From Euryarchaeota archaeon UBA24 (lineage in GTDB: Archaea > Halobacteriota > Halobacteria > Halobacteriales > Hikarchaeaceae): a stretch of 64,000 nucleotides of DNA. Every line of letters starts with the position of its first letter. The first letter of the stretch is position 1. Below the pieces are notes generated by a model. The model made no database searches and was not told the origin of the DNA. It saw nothing but the letters and a program-made list of their open reading frames with translations. The stretch lies in NCBI GenBank assembly GCA_002503845.1, contig DASO01000014.1, positions 54,809 through 118,808 on the forward strand. The letters are read 5' to 3'. Below, one piece after another: positions 1-8,603 of the stretch. A program made the translations under genes and the position numbers.

Positions 1-804
1 GGGGAGGTCTGTTAGTTTGAGATTGATTTCTTCTTTAGGAGGAGATTGTTCCTCTTTTTCCACTATTATTTCTTCTATAGCAGGGGCAGGGTCAGAATCA
101 TGTGTAGGTTCTGTAGGTTCTGTGGATTCGAGTGTTGGCGCCAATAGATCATCTATTGCCTCGGCTTCTGGACCAGATTCGGAGTCAGTTGATTCTTCTT
201 CACCAGGAATTGTGTCAAGGATTCTGAAATCGTCGGGCAATTGTGCACCAGGAGGGATTATTTTTACATTTACTCCAATAGTACCTAGTTTGAGTATTGC
301 CACTGATTGGCCCCGATCGACTATTTCTGCGGCAGGTTCACCATTATGTTTGATATACCCACGATTGAATTTTTCAACTCTGCCACGTGCCCCAGTAACT
401 TTTCCGGATAAAACGATTTCAGCACCTAGTGCCCCTGATGACATAATTCGATCTACTGTTGTGTGACCTGCTTTTCGGAAATACCAGCCACGTTCCAATG
501 CGTTGGCCAGTCTATCAGCGACTATTTGTGCGTTCAGATCAGGTTCGTTGATCTCTTGTACATCTATTTGAGGATCATCTAGATCGAAATTGGCTTTGAG
601 AGCTGCAGTTATCTCACGTATTTTTTTGCCACTTTTCCCAATTACCATTCCGGGTTTTTCTGCTTTGAGTACGATTTGAGTCCCCATGGGGGTCTTAGCT
701 ATCTCCATACCCCCATAACCCGCACGTTGAAGTGTAGACTCTAGGTACTCATTTATTTGAGAGTTTTTCAGACCTTTTTCTATGAATTGATGTTCGTCTG
801 CCAT
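1..804 (-). CDS. rps3: 30S ribosomal protein S3 (uS3), 3' end beyond window
   Basis: Small-subunit ribosomal protein S3, which lines the mRNA entry tunnel. The frame is open from the ATG at 804 to the window edge (268 codons, no stop), so the C terminus is missing. A type-2 KH domain is visible with the VIGKSGKKI loop at residues 54-62, followed by the S3 C-terminal domain to about residue 195. Beyond residue 200 the chain becomes a long Glu/Asp/Ser/Pro-rich tail, which archaeal and especially haloarchaeal S3 proteins often have. The start codon directly follows the TAG of rpl22, so the two are translationally linked in the ribosomal operon. Confidence 0.95.
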   Translation of the reverse strand, partial: MADEHQFIEKGLKNSQINEYLESTLQRAGYGGMEIAKTPMGTQIVLKAEKPGMVIGKSGKKIREITAALKANFDLDDPQIDVQEINEPDLNAQIVADRLANALERGWYFRKAGHTTVDRIMSSGALGAEIVLSGKVTGARGRVEKFNRGYIKHNGEPAAEIVDRGQSVAILKLGTIGVNVKIIPPGAQLPDDFRILDTIPGEEESTDSESGPEAEAIDDLLAPTLESTEPTEPTHDSDPAPAIEEIIVEKEEQSPPKEEINLKLTDLP

Positions 805-1263
805 CTAAGAATCAGCCTCCAAAATTAGTTCAACATCTACTAGGGTTGTGTTCCAAGGGGTGGCACGGCCGAACGCCCTGGGTTTTCTGCCACGTCGGAC
901 TCCAACTCTATGCGCGGCTACATGCATTATTTTCATGGAGGGGGAATCTAGTCCTTTATTGTCTGCATTCCCCATAGCATTGGTTATTAAATTTAAGAAT
1001 GCTCGAGAAGCCTTTTCAGGATACCTTCCGGCATCCCATCCGATAATATCCTTTCTATGCCCTACGCCACTATTATGAGTTCGGAAGGGAATAGATCGTT
1101 TCTTATCTATTACGTCTTCCAAATAGGAGACAGCATCAGACGTGGTCTTTCCTTTAATTGCCCGGGATATTTCTCGCGCGTGTTTTGGACTGATTGGTTG
1201 GTTGCGGATTATCGCCCTAGCGGTTGTGTTTTGGTCGGATTGGACTGAATAGTTGATTCCCAT
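805..1263 (-). CDS. rpl22: 50S ribosomal protein L22 (uL22)
   Basis: Large-subunit protein L22, which lines the peptide exit tunnel; 152 residues. I place the start at the ATG at 1263 because archaeal L22 begins MGINYS and because this leaves only 4 bases after the rps19 stop. An upstream start at 1305 would overlap rps19. The N terminus carries the expected hexad of residues (ISPKHAREI), and the C terminus has the Arg-rich GRATP segment of archaeal L22. Fifth gene counted from L3 in the operon. Confidence 0.94.
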   Translation of the reverse strand: MGINYSVQSDQNTTARAIIRNQPISPKHAREISRAIKGKTTSDAVSYLEDVIDKKRSIPFRTHNSGVGHRKDIIGWDAGRYPEKASRAFLNLITNAMGNADNKGLDSPSMKIMHVAAHRVGVRRGRKPRAFGRATPWNTTLVDVELILEADS

Positions 1264-1267
1264 GATT

Positions 1268-1696
1268 TTATTTAAGTGGTACGAATTTTGAGGACCTGGT
1301 TGCACCTACACCAGCTTGTCCATGTTTAACCCTATTTCGAGTTAGTTGGAATTCCCCAAGGTAATATCCTAGCATATCTTCCTCAATTTTCACGCGTTTG
1401 AAGCTTTGTCCATTGTAAACGGCAAAGGTTAATCCGATGAATTCGGGTAGAACGGGCATATCACGAATATGTGTTCTTATGGGTTGGCTTGCGGTGGATA
1501 CGGGATCCCTCTTACTCGCCTTTTCACGTAACTTTTCATGCTCCACTGAAAGTCCTCGTTTAAGAGTTCTTCGAGCTCTTGCAGGGAGTAATTCTGCTAC
1601 CTCATCAATGCTAAGAGCTTGTAACTGTTCAGTTGTGTATCCACGATATGTGAATTCTCCTTCTTGGCCAGTGAGGTAATCTACCTTATTGTTCAT
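1268..1696 (-). CDS. rps19: 30S ribosomal protein S19 (uS19)
   Basis: Small-subunit head protein S19, 142 residues, close to the usual archaeal length. The core motif [13 protein letters not shown] and the C-terminal LTRNRVKHG block are recognisable and contact 16S rRNA and the A-site finger. The archaeal N-terminal extension ([13 protein letters not shown]) is present. The ATG overlaps the rpl2 TGA by four bases (ATGA), which points to coupled translation within the operon. Confidence 0.95.
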   Translation of the reverse strand: MNNKVDYLTGQEGEFTYRGYTTEQLQALSIDEVAELLPARARRTLKRGLSVEHEKLREKASKRDPVSTASQPIRTHIRDMPVLPEFIGLTFAVYNGQSFKRVKIEEDMLGYYLGEFQLTRNRVKHGQAGVGATRSSKFVPLK

Positions 1697-2430
1697 CTAG
1701 AACCACCTCTACCAGTTCTTCTAGAAGCAATTGCACCAACTTTTCGTCCAGGTGGAGCGCCTCTTGCGACACTTTTTGGACGACCAGGGTGCTGCCTTCC
1801 ACCTCCTCCGAAAGGGTGATCGCATGCATTCATTGCAACGCCCCTTACACGAGGGTATTTCGTGCCTCTTGCACGTAATTTATGGAATTTTTTACCAGCT
1901 TTAACAAATGGTTTTTCAGTTCTTCCACCTCCTGCTACGACGCCAATGGTTGCACGGCATCTAGGATTTAATCGTTTGATTTCACCAGAGGGTAATTTGA
2001 CCATTGCAGCATGAACATCATGACTAATCAAAGTGGCACTTACACCACTAGATCTGACGAATTTTCCTCCATCACCAGGTCTGGATTCTATGTTGCAAAC
2101 AGGAAGGCCTTCGGGTATTTCTGATAGGGGTAAAGTATTTCCTGGTTTTATTTCTGCAGATATTCCAATTGCGATGGAATCTCCAACTGCAATTCCTTCG
2201 GGGGCGAGGACGTAGCGGCGGTCGCCATCGTTGAACTCCACAAGTGCGACAGGGGCACTTCTTGCTGGATCGTGCTCGATATCAACTACAGTTCCTTGGA
2301 CAGTATCAGAATCGGTTGGGGTAGATTTATGAGTAAGATTTGCTTTGTATTTATGAGAAGGGGCTTTGAAAGTGGAACTTCCAGAAGTCCCAGCCCTTCC
2401 ACGTCTCTGTCCTTGAATTCTACGTCCCAT
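1693..2430 (-). CDS. rpl2: 50S ribosomal protein L2 (uL2)
   Basis: Core large-subunit protein L2, needed for peptidyl-transferase centre assembly; 245 residues. It begins [12 protein letters not shown] like other archaeal L2 proteins. The conserved C-terminal block with [16 protein letters not shown] contains the His implicated in peptidyl transfer. Two bases separate its ATG from the rpl23 stop. The central barrel is only mildly acidic, which is less than in extreme halophiles. Confidence 0.96.
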   Translation of the reverse strand: MGRRIQGQRRGRAGTSGSSTFKAPSHKYKANLTHKSTPTDSDTVQGTVVDIEHDPARSAPVALVEFNDGDRRYVLAPEGIAVGDSIAIGISAEIKPGNTLPLSEIPEGLPVCNIESRPGDGGKFVRSSGVSATLISHDVHAAMVKLPSGEIKRLNPRCRATIGVVAGGGRTEKPFVKAGKKFHKLRARGTKYPRVRGVAMNACDHPFGGGGRQHPGRPKSVARGAPPGRKVGAIASRRTGRGGSR

Positions 2431-2432
2431 AA

Positions 2433-2684
2433 TTAGAATACCCCCACTCTAGATATTACATCTTGGGCGTCGTCTTCGGCGGATAATTGTACTGTTGCTT
2501 TTTTGGTTCCTTTCATTGTTATTTGAGTATTTACTTTAGTGACAGATACACCATAGTGATCTTCAACTGCTTGTTTGATTTCAGGTTTGGAAGCACTGAG
2601 ATCTACTATGAATACTAATTTGTTTTCGAAATCGATGGAGTCCATTGTTTTCTCAGTTATCAGAGGGTAAAGTAAAACATTCAT
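2433..2684 (-). CDS. rpl23: 50S ribosomal protein L23 (uL23)
   Basis: Tunnel-exit protein L23, the docking site for SRP and nascent-chain factors. At 83 residues it is the normal archaeal size. The N terminus (YPLITEKTM) and the KQAVEDHYGV segment are diagnostic of L23. Its ATG overlaps the rpl4 TGA by four bases. It lies in the canonical order L3-L4-L23-L2. Confidence 0.95.
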   Translation of the reverse strand: MNVLLYPLITEKTMDSIDFENKLVFIVDLSASKPEIKQAVEDHYGVSVTKVNTQITMKGTKKATVQLSAEDDAQDVISRVGVF

Positions 2685-3424
2685 TTGTTTTCCACCTCTT
2701 TAATAGCGCTTTCAGTCCATACTGTTAATCTCCCAGCATGAGTCCCAGGTGCTAGATCTTCGGTATTAACTTCGCTAGCGGTTACTGCATCGACTCCAGG
2801 GACATTCTGTGCAGCTGAAAGTGCTTTTCCAGAAGTAACTAACAGGATAGATTTAGAACGTTTGTACTTTCTGCCTCTAGTTTTTCCTCGTCCTGCACGG
2901 ACTTTTGGTGAAGCGGATCGGTCGAGATCGGAAGAGATCCCAATATTGTTGAAGACTTCGATGACTTCTTTTGTTTTTGTTAAATTAGAAAGATCATCAG
3001 TTAACACAATGGGTAAAGCGATTTTATCATCGAAGTTGTGTCCTCTAGAACGGACTAGGTCTACGTTTGCTGTTGCGGCAATGGCGCTTCGAATTGCCAA
3101 TCGTCGTTCTTTGTCATTTATTTTTAAAGAATAATCTTTGGTAGATTTGGGAGGGTGACATCTTCTACCACTGTTCGTGTTTGGTGATTTTCTTCCTCGT
3201 CCATTGGATCGAGGAACCTGTGCAAGTCCACGTCCAGTACCTAAAGACACTGCAGAAGTTCTTTTCCCAGCAAATGGATCGGAACCATAAGGTTGTTTTC
3301 GGTTTGCCTGAGAGGCTACTACAGCTTTTTGAATTAAATCTGGACGATAAGGGGTATTGAAAGTCGAGGGAAGATCTACCGTTCCTTCTTTAGTTCCTTT
3401 AAGATTGAATAGTGTAGCTTTCAT
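2681..3424 (-). CDS. rpl4: 50S ribosomal protein L4 (uL4, L4e type)
   Basis: Large-subunit protein L4 of the archaeal/eukaryotic type, 247 residues. Its basic central loop (residues about 45-95, rich in Arg, Gly and Ser) reaches into the exit tunnel. The block RAGRGKTRGRKYKRSKSIL near residues 177-195 is the L4 family signature. Six bases separate it from rpl3. Haloarchaeal L4 is more acidic; here acidic residues are mainly near the C terminus. Confidence 0.95.
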   Translation of the reverse strand: MKATLFNLKGTKEGTVDLPSTFNTPYRPDLIQKAVVASQANRKQPYGSDPFAGKRTSAVSLGTGRGLAQVPRSNGRGRKSPNTNSGRRCHPPKSTKDYSLKINDKERRLAIRSAIAATANVDLVRSRGHNFDDKIALPIVLTDDLSNLTKTKEVIEVFNNIGISSDLDRSASPKVRAGRGKTRGRKYKRSKSILLVTSGKALSAAQNVPGVDAVTASEVNTEDLAPGTHAGRLTVWTESAIKEVENK

Positions 3425-3430
3425 AGTAAA

Positions 3431-4444
3431 TTATCCTTGATTTGATGCTTTGGAAATATGATGAATTTCAATGGGCGAATTAAGCCTATTTGGTCGTATT
3501 GCTGGTCGGAATCTCAATAGACGTTTTTGAGGACCGGGTAGAGAACCATGTACGAGTATATGCGGACCATTAACTTCTCCATAACCTACGAATCCACCAG
3601 ATACAGATGCCTCATCTGCATTTCCGATAGAAACGAGACGTTTGTTATATTCTGTGCGTTGGTGGTAACCGGTTTGACCCTGTTGAGGTACAGTAGATCG
3701 TACGCGAGAGGGATTCCAAGGTCCGAGATTTCCGATACGTCGTTTGAACCCTTGGCGGTAGTGTTTCCCTTTCCGTTTTTGAACCCCCCAACGTTTGACA
3801 GGTCCTTGTGTCCCTTTTCCTTTTGTGATGCCTGATACATCAAGGTAATCGCCTTCAGAGAAAATATCGCTCACGTTGTGGATTCCGCCATCGTGTAAGA
3901 GATTAATTGCAAAATCCAATCGTTCAGAAATAGAGCCCCCACCAATTCTTGTTTCCATTAAATCTGGTTTTTTCTTCGGGACTCCAGATAGCGAAGATGG
4001 AAGGGTGTGAGTTATCATCCGTATGTCTTCGATTTTATTCTGATCAGATAATTCTCTTAGTGTTTTCTCCGTTTCATCTAATTTGGATTTTTTAGGAGGA
4101 GATAAAGATCTGCTCAATGTTTCATGATAATCGCCGACCCATGCTTCGGTTAAAGGATAGAGTCCATACGGGGTTTGTTCATATGCTCGAACGGCAATAG
4201 CATGCATAGGAGGGGTCTCAACGATGGTTACGGGGAATGTTTGTTCCATTTCAAAAAGAGGAGAATGTTGCTGATCATTTGTTGCAACTATGTGTGTCAT
4301 TCCGGCTTTATATCCCGCGAAACCCTGGAGTCTCGGCTCATTGTCGCCTTCTGGCCATGAATTAAATCGCGGGACGTGATCCGCCGCGCGTTTCCGGGGG
4401 CCAAATGCGAGTGAACCTTTTCGAGGTCTATGCGTTCTAGGCAT
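3431..4444 (-). CDS. rpl3: 50S ribosomal protein L3 (uL3)
   Basis: Large-subunit protein L3, 337 residues, the first ribosomal protein of this operon. It starts MPRTHRPRKGSLAF, as in archaeal and eukaryotic L3. The segment GITKGKGTQGPVKRWG followed by KGKHYRQG is the L3 core that binds near the peptidyl-transferase centre. It lies 13 bases downstream of the SPOUT methyltransferase gene, so both are probably on one transcript. Confidence 0.96.
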   Translation of the reverse strand: MPRTHRPRKGSLAFGPRKRAADHVPRFNSWPEGDNEPRLQGFAGYKAGMTHIVATNDQQHSPLFEMEQTFPVTIVETPPMHAIAVRAYEQTPYGLYPLTEAWVGDYHETLSRSLSPPKKSKLDETEKTLRELSDQNKIEDIRMITHTLPSSLSGVPKKKPDLMETRIGGGSISERLDFAINLLHDGGIHNVSDIFSEGDYLDVSGITKGKGTQGPVKRWGVQKRKGKHYRQGFKRRIGNLGPWNPSRVRSTVPQQGQTGYHQRTEYNKRLVSIGNADEASVSGGFVGYGEVNGPHILVHGSLPGPQKRLLRFRPAIRPNRLNSPIEIHHISKASNQG

Positions 4445-4457
4445 GATTGGTTGTGTG

Positions 4458-5288
4458 TTAGAGTGAAAACAATGCGAGAGAGGCTATCATTGCTTCTTCG
4501 GTTCGCACCGTTTCACTGCCTTGGTTTGGAATTGTATTGAGCCAACAATCGAACTTAGGGCCAGGGATATCTGGCTCAAGTATTTCTATGGGGTCTAACC
4601 CAAGAATCGTTGGCAAACCCCTGCCGGGGGCCCCAAATGCAACTGTCATTCCCTCCCGTTTTACTCGAGTAATAAGTCCATCGAGGTTCTTATTTTCGAG
4701 TAGAGTTCCATACCGGGATGCAGCGATTCTAATTCCCGCATCATTACATTCTAATGCAGATTCTAGATCGGTGTTCTCGACTAAGATTCCTGGTATAGAA
4801 TCAGTTAATAGTCGAGCCCGGACTGGTTTTTCGGAGGATATTCTGACAGAAACGCGTTGTCCCTCTACAATATCCATATTAGTGGGGATTGTTAGGGAAA
4901 TTGGGTTTTGCAGTCCACAAATTACCCAAACGCGATTATCAGGTCCGACCTGGGTTACTATTCCTTGTCTTAACGACTCTGAATCTTCTGATCCAGAGCC
5001 GGCCTGTGGTAAAATTCTAAGAGGTGGTAAGACTCCAGCATAAGCCAATTCTGGGCGCTGCCCCCATATTTCCTTGCGAAGATGTGGAGGAGTCACAGCG
5101 TATCCCAGAACGGTGCTGATAAATTCCATACCTAAATCGCCTTCACCAGGGAGGTCCGGAAAAATGCAAAGGCGATCTATGTTGAAAATGGCAGCCGCAC
5201 GGGCTATGTAGCCAAGTTTCAGAGTCGCCATTCGCATATTCTCAGTTTCCCGAGTGAGCGAAGAAGGTATGAGAACTGTTCGAGTCAT
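4458..5288 (-). CDS. SPOUT-superfamily RNA methyltransferase next to rpl3 (COG2106 / MTH1 type)
   Basis: Predicted S-adenosylmethionine-dependent RNA methylase of the COG2106 family, 276 residues; the position directly upstream of rpl3 is the usual archaeal location. The N terminus (VLIPSSLTRET) and the C-terminal SPOUT half match the family, including the AFGAPGRGLP segment near residue 215 that should form the trefoil-knot SAM site. The middle (about residues 90-170) looks like an inserted OB-fold-like domain. The exact RNA target is not established as far as I know; the linkage suggests rRNA. It is the promoter-proximal gene of the operon. Confidence 0.8.
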   Translation of the reverse strand: MTRTVLIPSSLTRETENMRMATLKLGYIARAAAIFNIDRLCIFPDLPGEGDLGMEFISTVLGYAVTPPHLRKEIWGQRPELAYAGVLPPLRILPQAGSGSEDSESLRQGIVTQVGPDNRVWVICGLQNPISLTIPTNMDIVEGQRVSVRISSEKPVRARLLTDSIPGILVENTDLESALECNDAGIRIAASRYGTLLENKNLDGLITRVKREGMTVAFGAPGRGLPTILGLDPIEILEPDIPGPKFDCWLNTIPNQGSETVRTEEAMIASLALFSL

Positions 5289-5522
5289 TGCATCGTCTTA
5301 GTTATCATACCACTAGACTGTAGCGATAATTTCTGATCTCCGCCCGTATAAGGGTGGCGCTTTGGTACACGCCATGTGCCGCAGTCGCATGGAAATACTA
5401 TTTTAAGGTGGGTTTGAGAAAACTATGAAATTTGTTTTAAGAGTTTTGGGAGAGAGAAGGGGGAGAATCAGAATCATCGTTCGTAAGCTTTTTATGTATA
5501 ACAAAGTTGACATTTGCTACTG
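5289..5522. other. Divergent intergenic region with a GC-rich, structured core
   Basis: This 234-base gap separates the ribosomal operon (minus) from tRNA-Gly (plus). Bases 5340-5392 are about 64% GC by my count, far above the surroundings. CCGCCC (5340-5345) can pair with GGGTGG (5352-5357), and TGGCG (5355-5359) can pair with CGCCA (5370-5374); the two hairpins share bases and exclude each other. On the minus strand, TTATAC inside the first hairpin could instead be a TATA element for the ribosomal operon. I see no convincing reading frame. Confidence 0.4.
5491..5500 (+). promoter_or_regulatory. TATA-like element for tRNA-Gly
   Basis: The A/T-only run TTTATGTATA ends 22 bases before the mature tRNA 5' end, with its centre about 27 bases upstream. 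This is the expected spacing for an archaeal TATA box and transcription start at or just before the tRNA. Confidence 0.55.
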
Positions 5523-5593
5523 GCGATAGTAGTGTAGTGGGATCACGTGACCTTGCCAAGGTCACAACCCGGGTTCGAATCCCGGCTTTCGCA
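5523..5593 (+). tRNA. tRNA-Gly (GCC)
   Basis: Cloverleaf of 71 bases. The anticodon stem TGACC/GGTCA encloses the loop TTGCCAA, giving anticodon GCC. The T arm is CCGGG-TTCGAAT-CCCGG and the discriminator is A; CCA is not encoded. The acceptor stem GCGATAG/CTTTCGC has a T-T mismatch at the fifth pair, while the other six pairs are canonical. No intron. Confidence 0.95.
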
Positions 5594-5612
5594 TGGAGAG
5601 GGGGGAAGTCTA

Positions 5613-5948
5613 TTAATTATTCTGTAAAATGGATCGTCTATGGAAGACATATGCGATAACGACTGGAACATATGCCCCCATTCCCAGAAATATAGATATG
5701 CAATAGATAGATTGGAGCAAGGGTTCGGGAATGGGATGCCCTAGTATTTTTACATTGAAAGTGACATTGTGTTGATTTTGTAAATATCGCATATCTAGAT
5801 AGACAAAAATGGCAAGAATAAATCCTATAATATTCAAAAATCTGCTTAAGTTTTGGACGGATTGTTGAGAGGCTAGAACTATGAAAGTCAATGTGAAAAT
5901 AATTAAAATCGAATATAAATATCGATTGGAAATTGGAATGGGTTTCAT
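5613..5948 (-). CDS. Small hypothetical membrane protein
   Basis: I do not recognise this 111-residue protein. It has three hydrophobic segments, near residues 11-27, 36-53 and 80-104, with a polar link (about 54-72), so it is probably an integral membrane protein with three spans. The ATG at 5948 directly follows an in-frame TTG. It lies convergent to tRNA-Gly (19 bases away) and divergent from the FMN oxidase gene. An overlapping minus frame is Cys/His/Ser-rich and less protein-like. Function unknown. Confidence 0.55.
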   Translation of the reverse strand: MKPIPISNRYLYSILIIFTLTFIVLASQQSVQNLSRFLNIIGFILAIFVYLDMRYLQNQHNVTFNVKILGHPIPEPLLQSIYCISIFLGMGAYVPVVIAYVFHRRSILQNN

Positions 5949-6003
5949 CAATAGTACTTTTTGAGAGGGAGGGATATATATGTTGTAAATACAAAAAATA
6001 GTA

Positions 6004-7206
6004 ATGAAAGATACTAATTCAGAAAAAGGAGGATTTTATAAAAAACGAAGGAAAGAAATTTCGGGGGAGGGAAAATCGATTCCAATAGGTTTTCAGGAGT
6101 TGGAACAGGAGGCAAAAAAGAAGCTTCGTCCAGGACCATATGAATATACGTCGGGGGGTGCGGGTGCAGAACAGACGATGGCTTCTAATAGAAGAGAACT
6201 TGATCGGTATCAAATTGTTCCTCGAATATTGAGGGATGTCTCAAAAATAGATATGGGAATTGAGCTATTTGGGAAGAAACTACCAACTCCACTAGTACTT
6301 GCACCAATAGGATCCCAAAGGATGTACCACCAAGATGGAGAGTTGGGTACTGCAAGGGCAGCGAGTAGACAGGATGTCCCGATAACATTGAGCACCTGGT
6401 CCTCTACACCTCTAGAAATGGTTGCAGAAGTCATGGGAAATATGACTAAATTTTTTCAACTATACTGGATAAATGAATGGGAAGTTACGGCGAGTTTTGC
6501 ATCTAGAGCGGAAAAGGCAGGATATGATGCGATCTTCATCACGCTAGACGGTCAACGCGGGGCATGGCAGCCAAGATCCATGGAGACCAATTACAGTGTG
6601 AACAGTGAATGGTCCACAGATAAAGATGCCCCTAAGGCCATATTTCTTTCAGATCCGGTAGTGGCAGATGCATTAGGAATTGAGGTTGATAATTGGGACT
6701 CTGCTGATAAAAAAACAACTCAATTAATAAAATCTAAATATAAATATAATGATAGTCTCACGTGGGATGGTATTGAGAAACTTAGAGAAGTTGTAGACAT
6801 TCCAATTGTATTGAAAGGGGTATTGCATCCCGAAGATGCAAAAATGGCATTGGACATAGGAGTGGAGGGAATAGTAGTGTCTTCGCACGGGGGGAGGCGG
6901 ATTGATGGGGCAATTGGCGCCGCGGGTGCACTAGGAAGAATTTCTGAGGTAGTGGGTGGAGAGATTCCAATTTTATTCGACAGTGGAGTTAGGAGCGGAG
7001 CGGATGTATTCAAATCGTTGGCACTAGGGGCAACAGCTGTGCAAATCGGTCGTCCCTATGCATATGGACTTACACTTGCTGGAGAGCAGGGAGTCTATGA
7101 AATAATTGGGAATCTACTTGCAGAATTGGAGAGCACTATTGGTGTGGCAGGTTACAAAAACTTGAAGGAAGTTAGAGGGTCAAACGCATTGGCACAATAT
7201 TCATGA
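6004..7206 (+). CDS. FMN-dependent 2-hydroxyacid oxidase/dehydrogenase (lactate-oxidising family)
   Basis: Member of the (S)-2-hydroxyacid oxidase family of FMN TIM barrels, 400 residues, close to lactate 2-monooxygenases in length. It probably oxidises L-lactate or a similar 2-hydroxyacid. Visible active-site elements are the substrate Lys in IVLKGV, the catalytic His at about residue 295 and following Arg in SSHGGRRIDG, and the phosphate-binding DSGVRSG and GRPYAYG loops. The N terminus has a Lys/Glu-rich extension of about 25 residues. It is a single-gene unit facing pyrF. Whether the electron acceptor is oxygen or a carrier cannot be told from sequence. Confidence 0.82.
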   Translation: MKDTNSEKGGFYKKRRKEISGEGKSIPIGFQELEQEAKKKLRPGPYEYTSGGAGAEQTMASNRRELDRYQIVPRILRDVSKIDMGIELFGKKLPTPLVLAPIGSQRMYHQDGELGTARAASRQDVPITLSTWSSTPLEMVAEVMGNMTKFFQLYWINEWEVTASFASRAEKAGYDAIFITLDGQRGAWQPRSMETNYSVNSEWSTDKDAPKAIFLSDPVVADALGIEVDNWDSADKKTTQLIKSKYKYNDSLTWDGIEKLREVVDIPIVLKGVLHPEDAKMALDIGVEGIVVSSHGGRRIDGAIGAAGALGRISEVVGGEIPILFDSGVRSGADVFKSLALGATAVQIGRPYAYGLTLAGEQGVYEIIGNLLAELESTIGVAGYKNLKEVRGSNALAQYS

Positions 7207-7215
7207 ATGTGGGAG

Positions 7216-8013
7216 TTACTTTAGAAATTGGTTTAGTAGATTTCTAGCCCGTTTTGCTGCTTCGGCAGCGGATTTGTCAAAATTATCCCCTTCTCCTGCA
7301 AAAATAATACTTCTAGAAGCACTAACCAATCCTGCGTTACTAGAACATAAACAATATTTTGCAGCGGACTCTGTATCTCCCTTCTGGGCTCCGATACCAG
7401 GGACAAGGAAGGGGAGGTCGGGGGTGAGGTTTCTTACACGTTGTAATTCATCGGGGTTGGTTGCACCAACTACGAGACCAACGTTGCCTTGTTCATTCCA
7501 ACTGTTTGCAAGTAGAGCAACGTGTTCATAGAGATGCATTCCAGAAGATAATTTTAGATTTTGTAGATCAGACCCACCAGGATTGGAGGTTCGGCACAAT
7601 ATGAAAACGCCCGCACTATGTCTAGATAAAAATGGGCTTAGAGAGTCAATACCCATATAGGGATTTGCAGTTATTGCGTCTGCCATATCGAGTAATTTTG
7701 CATACTGGTGTGCCGTGTTTCCTATGTCTGCTCTTTTTGCATCTAAAATAACAGGGACTCCTTTTCCATGGGCATATGCTATTGTTTCTACTAAAGAATC
7801 CCACCCATCGGGATGTTCATAATAAGCTGCATTTGGTTTGTATGCAGCTGCGTAAGAATGGGTCGCATCAATGATACGTCGATTGAAACTCCAAAGTGGC
7901 AGATCTTCGTCTTGGAGGTGAGGAGGGAGGCGGGTAGGGTCGGGGTCGAGGCCTATGCATAAGATACTACCTATAGAATTAATCCGATTAGCAAGTAGTT
8001 CAAAGAAAGTCAT
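7216..8013 (-). CDS. pyrF: Orotidine 5'-phosphate decarboxylase (type 2)
   Basis: Decarboxylates OMP to UMP, the last step of de novo pyrimidine synthesis. The 265-residue length and the motif DAKRADIGNT (residues 91-100, catalytic D91, K93 and D96) fit the longer type-2 family found in haloarchaea and some bacteria. GLDPDP near residue 21 and the RTSNPGG loop are also typical. I choose the ATG at 8013 (MTFFELL) over 8034 because family members start there. Its 3' end is nine bases from the oxidase gene's stop. Confidence 0.9.
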   Translation of the reverse strand: MTFFELLANRINSIGSILCIGLDPDPTRLPPHLQDEDLPLWSFNRRIIDATHSYAAAYKPNAAYYEHPDGWDSLVETIAYAHGKGVPVILDAKRADIGNTAHQYAKLLDMADAITANPYMGIDSLSPFLSRHSAGVFILCRTSNPGGSDLQNLKLSSGMHLYEHVALLANSWNEQGNVGLVVGATNPDELQRVRNLTPDLPFLVPGIGAQKGDTESAAKYCLCSSNAGLVSASRSIIFAGEGDNFDKSAAEAAKRARNLLNQFLK

Positions 8014-8150
8014 TAAAGACACAATGTACGCCACACATTAGAAACATATCGGACAGATGTCGAGTGGGAGAGGAGAAGATTGTAAAACAAAATCAGGTGG
8101 ATATTGTGTAAGTATTTTTATTGATTGATCAGAAAAGTCCGACCGCTTCA

Positions 8151-8162
8151 TTTTAATATATC
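8151..8162 (+). promoter_or_regulatory. TATA-like element for rps8e
   Basis: TTTTAATATATC is centred about 24-25 bases before the rps8e ATG at 8181. This spacing would place transcription start at or next to the start codon, implying a leaderless or nearly leaderless mRNA. Confidence 0.5.
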
Positions 8163-8180
8163 GCGGGATTCGATTGTTGT

Positions 8181-8564
8181 ATGCAGTTTCAAGGCCGTTC
8201 GAAGAGAAAACGAACAGGTGGACGGTTGAGTTCTTTCCGGAAAAAGAGAAAATCAGAACTTGGTCGGCTGCCGGCAAATACCAATATTGGAGAGACGCGG
8301 AGACAAATATTCAATTCGAGGAGTAAATCACAAAAAGTTAGGGCATTGTCGGTTGACAAGGTCACCGTCTCGGATGGGGAAAAATCAATGACAGCTACCA
8401 TAGAGAATGTAGTTTCGAATGCAGCTAATTTGAATTACGTCCGTCGGAATGTGATTACAAAGGGTGCAATAATAGATACCAGTGAAGGAAGAGCCAGGGT
8501 AACATCTAGACCCGGACAGACCGGGCAGGTGAATGCTGTTTTAGTCGGTAAAGACGAAGTATAA
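8181..8564 (+). CDS. rps8e: 30S ribosomal protein S8e (eS8)
   Basis: Small-subunit protein S8e, found only in archaea and eukaryotes; 127 residues is the standard archaeal length. It opens MQFQGRSKRKRTGGR and contains the conserved block NYVRRNVITKGAIIDT (about residues 86-101) and the C-terminal TSRPGQTGQVNA. It probably heads a short unit with the methionine aminopeptidase gene 39 bases downstream. Confidence 0.96.
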   Translation: MQFQGRSKRKRTGGRLSSFRKKRKSELGRLPANTNIGETRRQIFNSRSKSQKVRALSVDKVTVSDGEKSMTATIENVVSNAANLNYVRRNVITKGAIIDTSEGRARVTSRPGQTGQVNAVLVGKDEV

Positions 8565-8603
8565 GTCTGCAGGAAATAATGAAAAATATATAGGAAGTGG
8601 GTT

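Noticed and set aside
5638..5994. Alternative 118-codon minus frame over the small membrane protein
   Set aside because: Its Cys/His/Ser/Tyr-rich composition is typical of an out-of-frame shadow; the frame at 5613-5948 gives clean membrane segments.
6004..7206. Type-2 isopentenyl-diphosphate isomerase as an alternative for the FMN barrel
   Set aside because: The catalytic His-Arg pair in SSHGGRR and the 400-residue length match 2-hydroxyacid oxidases rather than Idi-2.
8038..8277. Minus-strand frame of 79 codons between pyrF and rps8e
   Set aside because: It overlaps the 5' end of rps8e and the promoter region, and has no protein-like features.
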